A DNA stretch of 64,000 nucleotides, taken from contig CM082579.2 of assembly GCA_040954595.2 (NCBI GenBank), forward strand, positions 10,974,001 through 11,038,000, read 5' to 3'. The position numbers and the translations under genes were made by a program. Of the stretch, positions 35,039 through 49,800 are shown piece after piece; positions within the stretch are counted from its first letter, which is position 1, and every line of letters starts with the position of its first letter. This stretch comes from Balanoglossus misakiensis. Its lineage: Eukaryota; Hemichordata. Under the pieces are notes generated by a model. That model was not told the origin of the DNA. It was given only the letters and a program-made list of their open reading frames with translations, and searched no databases.

Positions 35039-36002
35039 TATCAGACTGGGTGCAGCAGTCCAACAAACAGCGGGCTTTGTATTGACTTTGTGGACGGGCA
35101 GGTGTATTAATGACTCACAGACGACTCGCATTGCACGTACACGTATTGGGTTTCCGAGAAGCAGACGCGATAGCACACCACTCGTTTCGTGTGTACACAG
35201 GATAAAGGCTTCATCATTACTGAGTAAGGGTCAGGATTAGACTAGCCCACTAGTCGCTTGGTGATTTTTAAATCTCAATACTTTTTTGTGTTTTCGGTGG
35301 TTTTTTGTCTTAATAAATAATTTCAATACTTTTTTGCGTTCATGCTTGCCTTGAGCGTGTTTTTGGTAGTGAGGTGAGTTTCGAATTTGGGACTGAGCTT
35401 GTGGTTTCGGGTGGCGTCGGCCTACGCGCTCCGTACACATAATGAAGCCCATAGACTTTGAGCAAGTCTAGGTCAGGATGCATTGCACAACCTATCAGTG
35501 AGGTCTATGTTTGCGTGGATTCCTGTATTAATGCCATAATCGGTCAGAAATTGTTTGCTAGCAATTGTGTACATTGGCCCTCGCCCCCGATAGTTTACTG
35601 CCTGTCCCTCTCATAGTTGCTGTCGCTGCGGTCCATCACGTAGACAGTCATTCAATCAATATTTAGTAGGTCACATGATCAAGAACAGTTTGTAGGCTTA
35701 GTTGCCCTGAAAATCATTCCATTAAAAGTCATTCCTGCATTTACTTTTCTGTCGAGTCATTAATTCATTAAACTCCGGTATAGTTTCGAGTTTTTTATCA
35801 TTATAGTGTGACAGTGTAGGAAATGGCGGAAATAAGTCCACAATCAAAACTTAAATTACCGTACGGGATCATTGTGCCATATAAGGGTTATTCACAGTGC
35901 TCTAGAATTAACGTTAATTATTTGAAAGGACAAAATGAAAAAATAGATACATAGTCTCGCAAATTAGAGTGTATTATCATGCTATAAGAAGCATATAACT
36001 TT

Positions 36003-36060
36003 CATCTGTCTGTCTGTCTGTCTGTCTCCCTCTCTGTCTCTCTCTCTCTCTCTCTCTCAG
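36003..36060 (+). promoter_or_regulatory. (TCTG)n(TC)n tract ending in a likely splice acceptor ahead of the start codon
   Basis: A pyrimidine microsatellite ends directly in tctcag, 18 bp before the start codon of the large beta-repeat gene. The tract and AG form a textbook 3' splice site. This suggests the gene has an upstream untranslated exon and that the microsatellite serves as its polypyrimidine tract. Confidence 0.6.
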
Positions 36061-36078
36061 AACTTCATCACAACAGTC

Positions 36079-39000
36079 ATGACTTGGTTCATCGTCGCTC
36101 TTCTGGTCGCCGTCCTCTCATCGCCCTCTACGGCAGCCACTGTGAGATGGCATGAAGCTTCCAGTGGAAATTGGCATGACGAATCCAAATGGAGTCTTGG
36201 TCGTGTACCCACCGCTGAAGATGACGTTGTTATTGACCTTGGTAGGCGACTTTAATTCATATTCCTGTATCCACTAAGCTCTTAAAATATGGTTCTAAAC
36301 ACACGTATTAAAATCCCACTTGGCTGTGTTTATGCATTTTTCTTTTTACAATGTATCATTTTCTCTCACAGTTGTCAAAATTGGCCTTTAGCAATGTAAT
36401 CCTTTACCGGTTACTGTCGCCTATGCAATCATTAACTGGACATGAGAATAACCGCATACGACTGTCTGTCTGACAAATAATATCAAAATATCCGATAGAC
36501 ATACTCCAACCCCCCCCCCTCTTTCCTCCTCAAATAATTCTGGTTAAATTGAACCATGTTACAACCAACACAATGCATGGCTTACATTAGCATACATTTT
36601 GGATTTTTTATACAGATGGGTCATACCAGGTAACAGTCAATGGGGATGCCACAGTCACGTCTATATACATGCCTGTAGATACTCCGACACTGCATATTTC
36701 TAGAATACTGCGTGTCCATGGCAACATTGACGTAAACGGTGCATTGATTTTGGATGCCAGCAGCAACCAGGAAGATGGTCTCTATGTGGATGGCAAGGCT
36801 TTTTTCAATGGCGACTTCAACTGGAGAAATGGCCGCTTGAAGAGCAGCGGAAACGGGCAGGTAACGATGAATGGAATGCTCCAAATCACTCCACCGAGCA
36901 GTTATTATTATAGTCACCCCAGAGTTCGCGTGGAAAAGATACAAGTCACGATTGGCAACGTCGCCATATTGGACGGAAACACGATGTATTTCACCAACGA
37001 CGGTCACTTTACTGTCGCGGAGGGCGCCGTTTTCAACATGACCAATTCTCCCAACTTGGCCAGCGAAAGTGGCGGCACCCTACTCAACCAGGGAAAGGTT
37101 TACGTGAAATCCGCCAGCACGACAACTGTAGGGGTGAACGTCCATAATTTCGGCACGGTTGCTGTAGAAGAGGGCACACTCGCCCTTGGCGGACAGACGA
37201 CATGGGAAGGCGCCCTCTCAGGGTGGCAGGACAGCCAGGTTACTTTCAACGGGGGGCGCCACACCTTTCGCAGCACCAGCAGCCTTCTCGGGATTCGCAC
37301 TGTACGGGCACAGTCACAGGCGCAAGTCTTGTTTTCATGTCAGAGAGTGGAAGCCAGCGAGATAGAGTGCGAAACAGGCACAATCCGAATCGAGCAACTG
37401 ACCCAATTAGACCTGCAAGGACTCACACTGTGGAATGACGCTCGTTTCGAACTATTCTTGACGAAAGATGGCGAAGCAGGCACTCTCCAAGTTGACGAGA
37501 TAACTGTTCACTACGCAGCGAGTGTGACAATAGTGGGAGACCTATCTGTGAACAAGTAAGGACTCGTCAATCACAGATTTTTGTACATAATTTTCTCTCC
37601 TGCTTACCCTCCTTAAATTGATGCAAAATAGAAGTTTCACGTTGTTCGCCAGCCATGTCCTCAAATTTCACAAACTGTTCTCCCTATATGCTATATGTTA
37701 TTGCACCAGTGTAAATGTTGCGAACATTCATGGTAAACTGCTTCAGAGCATTGGAATTGTAGCATAAACAAACTTTGAGTTGAAAAGTCTCAATGAAAGG
37801 AGAACATGTTGACGCCTGTGGAATGAATTTCATGTGTTCACGATTGTTCTCTACTTTGTTTTGTTGTTTCTCTCCTTCAGATTCAACCTTGAACAAACTG
37901 CTAATCGTGGTGGTGTTTTTGACGTGACTGGTCAGGTGACAATATCTAAGCAGTGGAAGTGGACCGGCGGAGTGATTCAGTGTACAGGTCAAGTAATCGT
38001 TGAGGGCGATGTTTCCATTGAGGGATCTTCAAGTTGGTACAAGTACGCGCGGAGGGCGCAGTATATTTTCAGAAAGAAAGTTGTACTGCGCACGTTGGCA
38101 AGAGTTCACTTGGAGTCAGATGCCGAGTTTTTCAACGACGTAGGCAGTGAGTTCGTGGTCACTTCCACCAGCGGGTCCCTTGGTGGGGGCGGCAGCTTTG
38201 AGAATCGTGGGACTTTAATCTTCAATACATACGAGACCACAACATACCAACTGGACCTGGCCAGCTTTAAGAACTTGGGGTCTGTGCGGGTTGAATCCTC
38301 ACCCTCCTCAGTTTTTAAAATTTCTGCAGTTGTCACGCCTTCCGGCACTTTCTACATTGACACCGAAAACACTCTGATATTTTTGGGAGAAAGTACAATG
38401 ACGTCAGATGGTGTTTTCCACGGCCCTGGAACTTTGCAGATCCAGGGCAACAACTACGAATTCCAGTCGGTAGATGTAGAGAACCTTAGAATCGAGGGAG
38501 GCTCTCTGTTCGTTCCTGCATCAGAGGCCAGTGGCGCACAGCAGACTCTGCCAAATGTTGTTGTTACAGCGGGAACGTTAACCCTACCAGTGTCAGAACA
38601 GCCACTACTGATCAAGGACTTGCTCATCTCTGGCAACGGAAAGATTCTGACAAACAGACAAACCAACATTATGTCACTGCAGATGTCTGGTGGGACCCTT
38701 GGAGGGAATGGCGATATCTCGGTAACGGATCTATTCGTGTGGGAATCCGGAAGAATAGAAGGGGAATCTGGTCACCGATTGATCATCGAGCGAGATTTGC
38801 AAGTCTCTACTTCCAATGATAAGATCATTCACCGAGACTTGGTCGTGAGAGGCAACGTGACCTGGGTCGCCACCGATTTCGACGTCACGATTGAAGGGAA
38901 GTTTACCATCGCTGAAGAAGCTTCTCTGAGAATAATCGGCGACCGCATGCTTATTAACAGCGACGATCCTGGGAGGGGGGTCATGGAAAATTACGGAAAT

Positions 39001-40809
39001 CTGGAAATAAACACGCCCTTCGGTAGTTTCAAACTGGATGTGGAATTCCGCAATTTTGGGAAAATAACCGTGGTGTCTGGAGACATAGAGCTTCTGTCGA
39101 AAGTGACATGGATTGAAGGCACTGTGGAGTTTTTGGACCTGGCGAGCTCTGTCCTGGTCAAAGGTGGTAGCCATACAATTACCCCAGACACTTATCCAGA
39201 ACAAGGATTTGGAAAGCTATCGGTAAGTGTTGTGTTATCACCTTGTGTTAGCTATCTTTGCTATAGCGCCCTCGCTCGCCCCTTGATTTCCAGTGTATGT
39301 AACCCTGCAGTTACTCTCACTCTCTTGCTGTTTTCATGGCGGACTGTATAGGCACAGTCGCGCACGTGCAATAATAGTCAATCCAGGTCATCCTGTAATT
39401 GTTAGGGGTAATCACGTTCTAACGTTTTGCCTAAATTATGGCCTCTGTGAGATAGTTGCCTGTTACTCAGACATGATGTATTCTCGTCAACAGCGAATGA
39501 TAGTTATTTTCTGGAAACACCTGCTCTTTTCTGGCTATCCATATTCTTCAATTCCTTTTCTTCACTTTCAGGTGACTGACGCAAACTTACAAGTCATTGA
39601 CTGCAACTGGGCGGAAGTGACGATCAACAACAGGGCGGATGTCAACGTCACCTATCAGTCAATCATCCAACCCGTGATGGAGAAATTGGTCGTCACCGGC
39701 GGTGAGGTGACCATCAGCGCCCTCACCGAAGGCAGTCTGAGAATCAGGGATATCACGTGTGATGACGGGAAGGTGACGTTCTATGGCGACGTCATAGCTA
39801 CAAAAGTGACAATAAGGGGCGGTGTCATTGAGAACCAAGACAAGTTGGAAATTGTTGGTAATCTGTTATGGATGGCTGGCGTCATCCGAGGCAGTCAGTT
39901 TGGTCAGGTTGGTATCCGAATGATAGAATCATGTTGTAAGAGATGGAGATACCTGTCGTTACAATCATCAAGGGCTTACGGTGTGCTTACTAACCATTGA
40001 CCTCCATGGTCTTACTGAAGACTGAACTTATTTTTTACCTCCACCACCAGGCTAAAATGAGCATCTTTGGGACAATCAGTATTTTGGGCGAGACAACCAA
40101 ACGTCTTGAAGAGCAGCTCCTTGAAATACACACTGAGGGTGTATGGTTTGGTGACGGGGAAGTTGTTATGAGCAAGTCTACCAGTCTTATGATCATGCCC
40201 GGTGGAACATTTACCAGCAAGGCATCAGGTAGTAATTCTGATGTAGAGATATATAGTTGCCCAGATTGAACTATGCAGTTAATACTTATCTAAATGACAC
40301 TGTATACGTACTGTTGGTATAATTGCACATACGCTGGTAACATTTAACAAACTTATTTTACCTGTAGATGGCGTCTTCAGGGATGATGACAATACCAATG
40401 TAATCAGCAACCGTGGAATGTTCACCATTGACAGCCGATCGTCGACAACGTCGTACGTCCGATTTGAAAATGAAGGCGTTCTTCAAATTTCTGATGATGC
40501 ATATCTTGCACTCAGAGGTAAGTTATTTTAATTGATGATAGCATATTAATTAATATTCTATTGGACAACTACATGCAAGGAATTTATCCCTCCATCTGCC
40601 TGTGTTTAATGTATGGTTGCATGCATGCATGCATGCATGCATGAATACATAATACATAGATCTGTCCATCCATCCATAACTTCCCACATCACCATTTCGG
40701 TTCACAGGAGACAGTCGGTCCAGTGGTCAGGTGACAGTTGCAGAAAATGGTACCTTATATTTCCGTGGTGGGTATCATCGTTGGTATGGTAACCCCGACA
40801 CTGGCCTAG
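36079..40809 (+). CDS. Beta-repeat gene exons 1-7: signal peptide, entry module A and first repeats
   Basis: Exon 1 gives the signal peptide and VRWHEASSGNWHDESKW, followed by SLGRVPTAEDDVVIDL, a G8-like entry pattern (W...G.W.D...W...VPT..DDVVI). Exons 2-7 add about 1,010 residues of beta-strand repeats with recurring FENRGTLIF, FKNLGSVRV, FRNFGKITV and MSGGTLGGNGDIS-type motifs. Repeat lengths vary, so the fold is a long solenoid and not a strict tandem array. Phases at exon ends are 1, 2, 0, 0, 1, 1 and 1. Confidence 0.85.
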
Positions 40810-43800
40810 GTATGTTTTTTGTTGGATTATATCTATTTGGCTCCAGGTCAACTGGTCATTCATATACGTATTTCTTATACTACCGGGTAATGATTACTGC
40901 TTCATTCGACGTTGCTAGTAAAGTGCATGGTGATATTGGTTTGTAGTGTATTCATGATCATCCAGCTGTCTGTCAGAAGTTGAAGTGATGTGGGATTGAA
41001 GTTGTTAATGTTAATTTCAATGTTCCTTGGTGGCAAATTCCCTTACATGTTTGCTGTTTGTTTAATTTCAGTTGAAGGCAATATCTCTGTTGCTGACGCA
41101 GAAGTACACATATTTCATTTCAACGTGCCTGGTTACCTTGACGCAAAGGAGCATGGGAAGTTGATAGTAGTGACCAATCTTGCAGAGCAGAGATTCAATT
41201 CGATCCGAATTAGTGGAGGGGCAATGGTAAACATCAATAGTGTGAAGAAGGCAGCTCAGTATCACATCACTGATGTGTCAATCCAATCTGGAACGTTACA
41301 AGTTGCCGGTGACGTGACAGTAGATGAGGCCATTTTGCTGGAATCTGATTCTTACCTCGTTCTCCCCAAGTTTGCAAACTTAAGCTTACTGGAATGGTGG
41401 GGTGGGACGATTGAAGGTAATCGAGACACTCGCATGGAAGTTAAGACTCTGGTCATGAATGGAAGATGGGACAAGAAGCTGACTCACAAGGTGATGAATC
41501 TTAAGGATGACGCATCGGTTGGCGGGACCGGAAGCCTTACCTTACAAGGAGACTCCACCTGGGATATCGAAAGTACTGCTGAGGTCAACATCTTGTCTGA
41601 CATGGTGATCAGATCCGAGAAAGGGAAAGTTCACAATAATGGACAGCTGAATATCGTACTGAGATACAGTGGAAGTTCTAGTGTTGTTAGCATTGAAGGC
41701 AACTTTCTCAACAGTGGGATGTTATCATGTAAAGAAGGAGCGAAACTCCAAGTGTCTGGTGCATCACAAGTAGATGGGCAAATAGAGTTGTTACGAGAGA
41801 GTTCTATCGAATTTTCCGATGGAGAACACATGCTACTTGCCTCGTCGTTGGTCCAGGGAGAAGGAACCTTAAAAGTGGATGGACCAAGTACGCTATATTT
41901 GAAATCACCAGGCATCCAAGTGGGGACCGTCCATGTTTTTTCAGATTCTGCCACTATAGTCATTGAGACACCAGAAGTCCACCTGGAAGACGTCATTGTC
42001 GATGGCATACTCAGAATTACTGAAGACAGTGTCAGCTTTGGAACCGTAACTGTAAATGGTGGAACTGTAGCTGTACTGAAAGACACCGTGATCGACCATG
42101 TCGTTTTCAACAGTGGAACCATCGATCTCAGTGCCAATATGGACTGCAATAACTTTAACTGGGATGGTGGTGAGATCACTGGCAAGGGAACATGTACATC
42201 CCAAAACACACAGATGCGAGAAATTCGACAACTGAGTTTGAGCAAGGCAGTGCTCAAACTAAATCAAACTGCTACGTTTCAGTCCGGCTTTAAGCAAGCA
42301 TTGTACATCAATAATGGTGGTACTCTTGTAGTTGAAAATAACGCCATATGGGATATTTATGAAGAAACCGACTTGCGAACATCTTCCAACTTACATAATG
42401 AACTCGTCAACAATGGGGAAATTACTTTTCACAAGCCATCCAAAGTTGGCATGAAGGTTACTAATGATGGCGTCATGAAGTCCTATGGGAGTGTCCTGGA
42501 TTTTGAGCATGATGTGAATAATTTTGGAAAAGTTCAAATCAGTGAATACACCAACATGAAAACTCGAACATTCTTCTCTGATGGCGGTTCAACAATATCC
42601 GGTAATGGTTCCTTATCAATCGTCAGTGGATCCTCAAAGTTTTCTCCGAGTATTCTTGAGGTCAGTGAAATTGAAATCCAAGGTGGAACAGCTGATTTTG
42701 AATGGAGAGGCAGCACTGGTCGGACACTGAAGTCACTGAGTGTGCTCGATGGAACCATTGCATTACACGCTGCACATGACGTCCAATTAATGGTCATTGA
42801 AGTGAAGGTGGAAGGCGGACGATTGAATCTTGGTGTTGGTGTCGAAGTTGCCAATCTTTCCATGACCGCTGGCACCTTGGAGATAAGAAATAACCTGAAT
42901 ATCGACCGATTGGACTTCTCTGGGGGCACAATCCAATCCCTGTCTTCCGAGACATTTTCTGTGACAACACAGGACATGTTTCTTCACCACCACACTGACA
43001 CCCAGAAGAAGCTCCAACAAATTAGCATGAAAGTAGCTCGCAGAGGATCTTGGGAAGAGATCCCTCTCATTGAAGACGTATTCTGTATAGAAAACAGCGG
43101 CAAGTTGGTTATTTTGGAAGGTGCAGTTTTCACCATTGACGGAATGCGGCATGTTGACAGGTGCAGTGGTGTTGGCGTTGGTGTCATTAATAACTATGGC
43201 ATCTTTGAGATTATGGAGACCAGCTCACAAGCCCCCAGTGCAGTTTCACACTTCAAAACTGAAGCTGACTTCCGCAATTATGGATCTCTTCTATTGGATG
43301 CAAACAGTAAAGTTTCATTCTTGGCAACAGCGTCGCTGGATGGTGCGTTCTCCTCTGGGGTTAATACCAGCGTTGAATTCAGAAATCACCAAAGTTCAAG
43401 CGATTTGAATATCAACTGCACGTGGCTGCTGGTCGCAACTTCGAAAGTTGTACTCGCCCAACCAGTCGCATTGGATTCAATCACTCTGGAAAACAGTGAT
43501 TCAACTCTTGTTCTGACAAATCGTAATGATGTAAAAGAATCGAACTACAACGTCGGAACTGTGAGTATCACTGGCGGTACACTGGATCTCAGAGAAAATG
43601 TGAACATTGGCTACTTGGACATGTCTGGCGGTTCCCTAACAGGCCACACATTGGAATCAGACGTGATACATGTCTCGGTAGTGAAAGCTGACCTCCGAGA
43701 TACATCTGCCATCAGGCATGTGGACCAAATAGCTTTTCAAGAAGTCAACATGTATGGACCAACAGTGACTTTTGACTCGAGCAACGTGTTCTTCACTGAA

Positions 43801-46800
43801 AAGTCAACCATAATGACCAAATTCTTACTGGATTTGTCTAATGGGGCCAATGTCACCAACGGAGACAATTCCCTCATGCAAGTCAGCGGACAAACCATCG
43901 TCGATAAATGTACCGGGGAAAACAAGTGTTCGTTCTTCAACAATGGCCGCATTACTGTTGATAGTCCAAGTTTTTCAGTTCTTGCATACTTCTACAACAG
44001 TGGGCTTGTTGAGGCTATTGGTGAGCGAGTTAGCATAGATATTGTGATGCCCGAAGATCAAAACGAGGTTGGCACCTATGAGATGAATGGACCTAAGAAC
44101 AAGTTAACATTCAATGGGCCGTATGACGAACTCGGTTCATCGAGTTACAACGGACAGACAGAAATAGACGAACATTCGTATTTCAATGATGGGACCACTT
44201 TGGCAGTCACTCAAGGAACAGTGAAGATCACACCAGTGTCGGGCAGATATGATTCTATCACTGATGGATTGAACATTAAAGTGGACGGTGGGAAAGTAGT
44301 GTTCAATGACTCAATGGTCGGACGGGGATCACAGTTGAAACTCAAATCATTAATTGTTAACTCCGGAGAAGCCATCCTGGACGACAATCTTTCACCAATT
44401 TCAAGAGTGGAACTCAACGGTGGCACTCTACTGGGCAGTGGAAAAATTGAGAAATTCTTCTGGAGAAACGGGCATATCCAGGATGCAGCAGTTGATATTG
44501 ATGATCTCACCATGTACAGTGGAGATCAGAAGTCCATTGCTGCGAGTGCTATCAGCATCAAAAGTCAGCTGACCAACAGATTTTCCAACACCTTGATGCT
44601 GTCAACGGAATCGCGCATAATTAATGACGTCACATCAAACTTCTCAATCACGGCTCCTCTCACAATCAACAGTGGTGATGATGACCGCGATGTTCTGATG
44701 AACAGAGGTACACTATTCATCTCCACAGTGTTGGAACAAGAAGCAGTCTTTGACGTCTCGTTCAACAGTACAGGAGATATCGAGATTCTAAGTGGTGCAC
44801 TAAGGCTCGTGAAAAACAGCTTGCTTTCGGCATCTATCAAAATGAGCCCTGGCACGAGACTACAGTTTGATGATGGAGAACACGAGCTAACAGAGTCCTC
44901 GTCCGTATCGGGAAATGGGTATCTGAATGTCCAGGACTCCGCTCTGGTGACATCGTCAACAAACAACGTTAACATCGACAAATTTGAATCATCTGGAAAC
45001 TCGTTTCTGAAAGGTAGGTGTGTTGATTATCAACATGTGCTCACTCGAGTAATAAATTAACTATAATTGAGATGTCAGCCGTGTTGTCATGGCTGATTCG
45101 AATGTACACCTGGTCCTTAAAACACACATTATTTCCTTATTGCATTTACATGCTGCGATGCTACTAGTGTGTGATACGTGGTCATTTTGAGCAATAATGA
45201 AACAGCATTTGATGAACGTGACGAATGCCAGAACTAAGTATGTAAATGCCCTTTCATTCTCCAGGATCATCTTGCATTGATATAATGCGTTTACACGATG
45301 GCTCAATTGAACTGAATGGTGGACTTGCAGCCAATGATGGCATAAGTATTGGTAAGTTCTAGTTCTGGATGTCACTTGACCGTATGTCTGGATTTTCCAT
45401 TCAATTTTAGCCACTGCAGTGAATTTGCGTAAAGATGAAGAAGAGAAATATAAGAATGACATGACTGCACGTGGACACTTTCATAATGTTAGTGTTAGCA
45501 AGAAATTTCCATCTGGATGCGCATCATTGATTCCTAGAGACACGGTATAACAAGTGCTCTGACAAAGGGGTCGTTTAGCATCATACAGTGTACAATATAG
45601 CAGACCACTAACTGTGCTGTATTTCATATGTGTAGGGTCCTTAGAGGTGTATGGAGGCACCCTGCAATGCCCCGGGATTGCCGCCATCAATGGCCCTGCC
45701 CTACTTACGTCCGGTCAGGTATTCGTAACTGGGTCACTATATGCCAATGGGTATCTCCAAATTGGCGATGACGTCACAACTATAGGGAACATAGAACAAC
45801 CGCAAGGTAGGTGCATTGAGGCATGGTTTAAAGCGTGACAATCTTTATCCCCACTCCCCCATTATTACACGCGAGTCATCTAAGCTTTTGAACAATATAG
45901 TATGTTAAAACACGCCCTAGCATACCACAAATGCTGACAGTTTTATCGCAATTCCTTTCTGCAGATGCAAGTTGTAGTGGAATAACGGACTGCAGTTCTT
46001 GCATATCACCATGCACGTGGAACCCAAGTACAAACCTGTGTGTCAAGCAGAGTAAAGCTGGGCCCCTACAATGCTACCAGGCAGACTGTTCAGCAGGTAT
46101 AAACTTGATATCACTTATTTCAGTTGCGTGTATTATTAAACAATTCCAAACCAGAGACAAAGGAATAGCTCACCAAACACCTACCGCACCATCCTTGAAC
46201 ATGGCACATTGTCACTCCAGACAAAACAAAACAAGACAGATCTTTAACAATGGAGTTGATGATAAAGAGAGACGGACACAGTTATGTTTATATGGTCGTG
46301 GTGATTCTTGGTAAATTTCTATCTCACAATTGACGAGGCACGTGGCAATCTGGAAGTGGTTTATGAGGTTAATAATGTGTGGACTGTTGTGTTATCACCC
46401 TGTGTTAGCTATCTTTGCTATAGCGCCCTCGCTCGCGCCCTGATTTCCAGTGCATGTAACCCTGCTGTTACTTCGCTCTCTTGCTGTTTCATGGCGGACT
46501 GTTAGACACAGTCGCGCACATATCTTCATAATAAATAGTTGTGTTTACTTGCAATAAGTCAGTCCTGGTCATCGATCCACCCCACGGTCTCCCGAATAAT
46601 AATAGTCAATAACATAACATGGTGTCAGGAAAGGTGACTTAGCCGACAACTAGAAACCGTCGCTGGAGTAGTGATCAGAAGAAACCAACGGACTCGACTG
46701 CACAGAACATTGCCAGGTATTGTAACACACACTGAGACGCTCTCCGCGCCGAAATCGAAACAGCATCAGCATGGCAGAATTAAGTGGTCTCCCAACACCA

Positions 46801-49800
46801 CAGATGGACTGGAACTCTGACGACCCAGTCACTGCACTCACAAAGTTTAAAGACTTGTGTGAGCTGTACTTTGATGGTCCATTAGCGAACCTAGACGACA
46901 AAAGAAAACTCAGATATCTGCTGATCTGGATTGGTCAAGATGGTCGTGACATACAGAAATCATGGGGACTGAAAGGCGATTCCCTGAACGATCTCGCCAA
47001 ACACTGGGAGATGTTTGAGGCATATGTGAAGCCACACAGCAATTTTCGAGTTGCCAGATTCAAATTGAGAAACCTGAAGCAAGAAACCGATGAAACCGTG
47101 GACAGCTTCATGAAACGAATCAGACTCATTTGTGCTGATTGTAATTACAAAGAGCCTAACGAACACATGTTAGATACACTCATTTATGGCATCAACTCAC
47201 GTCAAGTACAATTGAAATTGCTTGAGAAAGGCGAAAAAACAACGCTACAAGACGCCATACAAGTATGTCAGCGACACGAGGCCACATCTCGTCAACTGAA
47301 TGACATCAATAGCGCTGAACCAGAGACAGTTCACGTTATACACAGATCCCGTGGTGGAAAACCGAAAACCCACAGAATGACTAGCGCCAAAAAGCGTGAC
47401 ACGAGGTCACCGCCTAGGTCACCAACCCAACCCTGCCGGAATTGTGGTAAATCTCATAAACGGGAGGAAAGATGCCCTGCCCGTGGATCAACCTGCCGAA
47501 ACTGCGGTAAGCAAAACCATTGGATAAAGATGTGCAGATCAACTCGCTCGAGAGTAGCACCGAGCACAGTGAAGTCAGAGCCGACTACTCGTGTTCACAC
47601 AATGAAAGAGACTGACTCAGGAAGTCCAGTCAACGCTGAAGCAGCTACTGTTTACTTTCACACGGTTCACGAAGACCACAGCTGTCAGACCGTTACCCAT
47701 AGCAACCGTAGCGACAAGCAAGCCTTCGTCACGCTCAGCGCCAGATCCGATTACAAAACAAAAGCCATCAAGTGCAAGATAGACACTGGTGCAGAGGGTA
47801 ATGTCATGCCCGCCTCAGTATACCGAACACTGATTCCCACTGAAGAAAACGAATTGGTTGGATTACAGCCGTGTCAATCCAGACTGATTGCGTTCGGAGG
47901 TCACACCGTTGAGCTTTACGGTACGTGTTACCTCACACTCAAACACCGCGACCAGACTACGCGCTGTTTATTTCACGTGAGCAAAGCCGAAGGACCGGTA
48001 CTACTCGGTTTGCCAACCTGCAACGCATTGCAGCTAGTGACATTTCACTATAACATCGATGTGGTAGACGACAACACGGTGTCCGACACTGTGTCCAACG
48101 CGTCATCGCAACGCGGCAGACCAAAGGGCGATCCCATAGCGCGTGAGAAAGTGCTTGAACAATACGCGGATGTATTTCAAGGGATTGGCTGCTTTGAGGG
48201 CAAATATCACATCGAGACTGACCCGAACGTACCGCCCGTGGTACACCCCCCGCGACGCGTTCCGTACGCTCTCCGCGATGCGCTCAAAGAGGAGTTAGAC
48301 TCGCTTGTAGAAAAAGGAGTACTGAAACCGGTCACACAACCGACTGATTGGGTCAACAGTTGCGTCTGTGTCACAAAGAAAAACGGCAGAATCCGCCTCT
48401 GCCTCGATCCGAAAGATTTAAATCACGCGATCAAACGTCCTCACTATCCTACCCCAACGTTCGATGAGATAGTAAGCCGCCTGCACGGTGCAAAGTGGTT
48501 TAGCATTTTAGATGCTCGCTCCGGGTATTGGAACATACCGCTAGATGACGAGAGCGCCCTACTCACAACGTTCAACACACCGTTTGGTAGATACTGCTAC
48601 CGTCGATTACCGATGGGCATAAAGTGCGCCCAAGATGTCTTTCAAGGACAGATGGATAAGCTATATGGTGACATCCATGGCGTGTCCGGAATCTCAGATG
48701 ACCTCATAATCGCAGGCTGGGACGCGGACGGCCATGATCACGATGTCGCGCTTCGCCGCGTACTACAACGCGCACGAGAGAAAAACGCACGCTTCAACGA
48801 CGAGAAGCTAGTCGTACGATGCAAACGCATACCATTCTACGGTCACATCATCGGAGAAGATGGTATCTCGCCCGATCCCGCTAAGATATCAGCGATCAGG
48901 GAGATGGACCGCCCAGCTGATAAGAAAAGCTTACAGAGCTTTCTCGGTATGGTCAACTACCTAAGCAGATTCACGCCCTGCTTAGCAGACCTAACGGCAC
49001 CGTTACGCGACCTTTGTAAACAGGACTCAGAGTTCCTGTGGGGTCCAGAACACGACCGTGCATTCACGCGAATCAAAGCAGAGATGTGCGCAACACGCAA
49101 TCTTCCGTTTTACGATCCACACAAACCGCTGACGTTACAAGTAGACGCGTCCAGCCGAGGCCTAGGTGCATCGCTTATTCAAGACAAACGCCCAATCGCG
49201 TTCGCGAGTAAAGCACTGACGGACACAGAAATGCGCTACTCGAATATCGAGAGGGAAATGTTAGCCGTGATATATGGTCTAGAGCGTTTCCACGAGTACG
49301 TATTCGCCCGCCACGTCACAATCGAGACAGATCACCGGCCGCTGGTGAGCATCGTAAAGAAAAACATTGTGAATGTTACATCGAGACTAGCACGAATGCT
49401 GCTACGCATGCAACCATACAACTACACGCTAGAGTACGTCACAGGGAAATGCGTCCCGCTAGCTGACGCGCTATCACGCGTTGATCCCAAAGCCGGAACA
49501 ACAGTCGAAGGTCTCGACATTACAGTACATCAGATGAACCTGAGTGCTTCGCCCGCTCGACTCGATCAGTTCCGCGAAGAGACCGCCCGCGATGTTGAGC
49601 TAACCGCGCTTCGAAACATGATAATGACAGGTTGGCCAGACACGCGCGCCGAGTGTCCAACTCACTTGCTTCCGTATTGGACATTCCGAGAAGAATTAGG
49701 TGTAGCGGATGGAGTCGTCATCAAGGGTAACAGAATCGTCGTACCCAAGTCATTACGCAAAATGGCGCTAGAGAAGATTCATCTCGCACACCAGGGCATA

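Larger units (their letters stand above)
29795..36060. other. Intergenic region between the two divergent genes
   Basis: Apart from the simple repeats and inverted repeats listed separately, I see no exon that can be defended. Open frames are short, unconserved in composition and often overlap repeats (for example those over the TATG tract). Homopolymer C runs occur near 32463, 34920 and 34965. The promoter and any 5' untranslated exon of the 36079 gene must lie here or further upstream. Confidence 0.6.

Noticed and set aside
40990-41071. Extension of the 3.9-kb beta-repeat exon upstream to an ATG at 40990
   Set aside because: A strong acceptor (gtttaatttcag) at 41071 gives the correct phase from exon 7. 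The upstream part is hydrophobic intron sequence read through by chance.
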